A DNA stretch of 5,864 nt from Ruminiclostridium sp. Its GTDB lineage: Bacteria > Bacillota_A > Clostridia > Oscillospirales > Ruminococcaceae. Shown here in pieces: positions 5,072-5,864 of the stretch. Each line of letters starts with the position of its first letter. Positions within the stretch are counted from its first letter, which is position 1. A program made the position numbers and the translations under genes. The notes beneath the pieces are model-generated. The model was not told where the DNA came from. It ran no database searches and worked only from the letters and a program-made list of their open reading frames with translations. Location of the stretch: contig JAFZOA010000704.1 of assembly GCA_017550775.1 (NCBI GenBank), positions 1-5,864 of the forward strand, in the 5' to 3' direction.

Positions 5072-5864
5072 ATGACCCGATACAGAAAAACAGCTTTCCC
5101 GGCTGTACTGCTGGTAATGTTCATGGTTCTGGGAGCAGTTTTCAGTATAAGAGCCTCTGCTTCGGGTACGATAAAGGTTAAGGTCTCACATGAACCGGGA
5201 GCGTATCTCGGAGGCTTTACACTGAGCTTTACCGCGGGCAACGGAACAGACTTGTATTATACAACGGACGGGAGCAAGCCGAAAACATGGTCCCTGAAAG
5301 TCCCGGAGAGCGGCATAGAGATCAATTCGTCATGCACGATACGGGTTCTTGCGAGAAAGGACGACCTGTCGAAATTCTACAGATATGAATACACGATCGT
5401 CGGAAAAGGCAACTCGGCGGATAAGACAAAGAAGTATTACTACAACTACCTGAAAAACAAGCAGAAGAAAGCGTATAATCTTCTTTCCGAAACTATAAGT
5501 TCACATTCGCCGTCTATAAAGCTTTACGATCTCAATATAAGCGAAGAGGAATGGGCATACGCTTACGAAGCTTTTTTCTGGGATGAGCCGGCTCTTAAAT
5601 CCGTATGGGACAACGAGAAAACACTTTTCGGTTACTACGCAAAGGATAAAAGAATGGCGGATACCGATGTCTTCTACTACACGAGAACAGAGGATGCCGC
5701 CGACAGACGAATTTCGGAAATGGAAAAGGTCGCCGCGGAGATAGCGGCTGAGGCTATGAAGTTTCCGGACGACGCTTCAAAGGTGAGGTATGTTACCGAC
5801 TGGCTCGTGTATAACGTAAAATACGACGAATCCGATCCTTCTTCTACATATACAGCCTACGGAG
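5072..5864 (+). CDS. Exported protein with chitobiase-like domain and transglutaminase-like domain (3' end missing)
   Basis: 264 residues are visible before the window ends. Residues 1-31 form a typical signal peptide: basic TRYRK, a hydrophobic core AVLLVMFMVLGAVF, and a likely ASA cleavage site near residue 30. Residues about 38-110 resemble the chitobiase/beta-hexosaminidase C-terminal beta-sandwich, with its hallmark LYYTTDGSKP (61-70) and the following IRVLA strand. A Lys/Tyr-rich, mostly helical stretch follows (115-235). The segment VRYVTDWLVYNVKYDES (238-254) matches the beginning of bacterial transglutaminase-like domains, which usually run on to a catalytic Cys, His and Asp; none of these is reached, so activity is unknown. 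Such proteins act at the cell surface, as peptidases, cross-linkers or binding modules. It is the fourth gene of the operon, one base after the methyltransferase stop. Its composition is clearly lower in GC than the genes before it. The signal peptide and first domain are well supported; the second is probable. Confidence 0.8.
   Translation, partial: MTRYRKTAFPAVLLVMFMVLGAVFSIRASASGTIKVKVSHEPGAYLGGFTLSFTAGNGTDLYYTTDGSKPKTWSLKVPESGIEINSSCTIRVLARKDDLSKFYRYEYTIVGKGNSADKTKKYYYNYLKNKQKKAYNLLSETISSHSPSIKLYDLNISEEEWAYAYEAFFWDEPALKSVWDNEKTLFGYYAKDKRMADTDVFYYTRTEDAADRRISEMEKVAAEIAAEAMKFPDDASKVRYVTDWLVYNVKYDESDPSSTYTAYG

Noticed and set aside
1..5864. CRISPR array, insertion sequence, integrase attachment site, tRNA or rRNA
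   Set aside because: No spaced direct repeats of CRISPR size, no transposase or terminal inverted repeats, and no tRNA-like folds were seen on either strand.

Overview
The window looks like chromosomal DNA from an anaerobic, spore-forming member of the Clostridia, most plausibly a gut Ruminococcaceae/Oscillospiraceae-type bacterium. The main reasons are an intact spoIIID gene (a regulator restricted to endospore formers) with a plausible sigma-E promoter, Gram-positive-style ribosome binding sites, a clostridial-type citrate synthase, and moderate GC coding sequence broken by an AT-rich intergenic region. Species cannot be named from the sequence alone. I see no mobile element, CRISPR array, tRNA or rRNA.

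Layout. (1) Positions 1-1099, plus strand: the 3' part of a cyclic-di-GMP signalling protein, with a degenerate GGDEF-like segment followed by a complete EAL phosphodiesterase domain. (2) 1112-1143: a strong hairpin terminator between two convergent genes that can serve both. (3) 1150-1437, minus strand: spoIIID, the mother-cell sporulation regulator. (4) 1438-1706: a 269-base AT-rich divergent control region. It holds a sigma-E-like promoter facing spoIIID, a near-consensus housekeeping promoter facing citrate synthase, and between them an array of helically phased A-rich repeats. (5) 1707-5864, plus strand: a tightly packed operon of citrate synthase, a DEDDh 3'-5' exonuclease with a Cys-rich C-terminal part, an RlmN/Cfr-family radical SAM rRNA methyltransferase, and an exported protein with a chitobiase-like domain and the start of a transglutaminase-like domain. 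The last gene runs off the window. Gaps are 3 bases, an 8-base overlap and 1 base, so the four genes are probably co-transcribed and partly translationally coupled.

How the genes may work together. Citrate synthase probably feeds 2-oxoglutarate/glutamate synthesis. The exonuclease and methyltransferase act on nucleic acids, most likely RNA, and their overlapping genes suggest coordinated production. The exported protein is functionally unrelated as far as can be seen. The EAL protein and spoIIID converge on a shared terminator, and spoIIID and citrate synthase diverge from a shared control region, so a sporulation link to the metabolic operon is possible but unproven. I did not find a clearly undescribed system. 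The most worthwhile leads are the RlmN/Cfr hybrid motif set, the exonuclease with its putative zinc-binding tail, and the phased repeats in the divergent control region.
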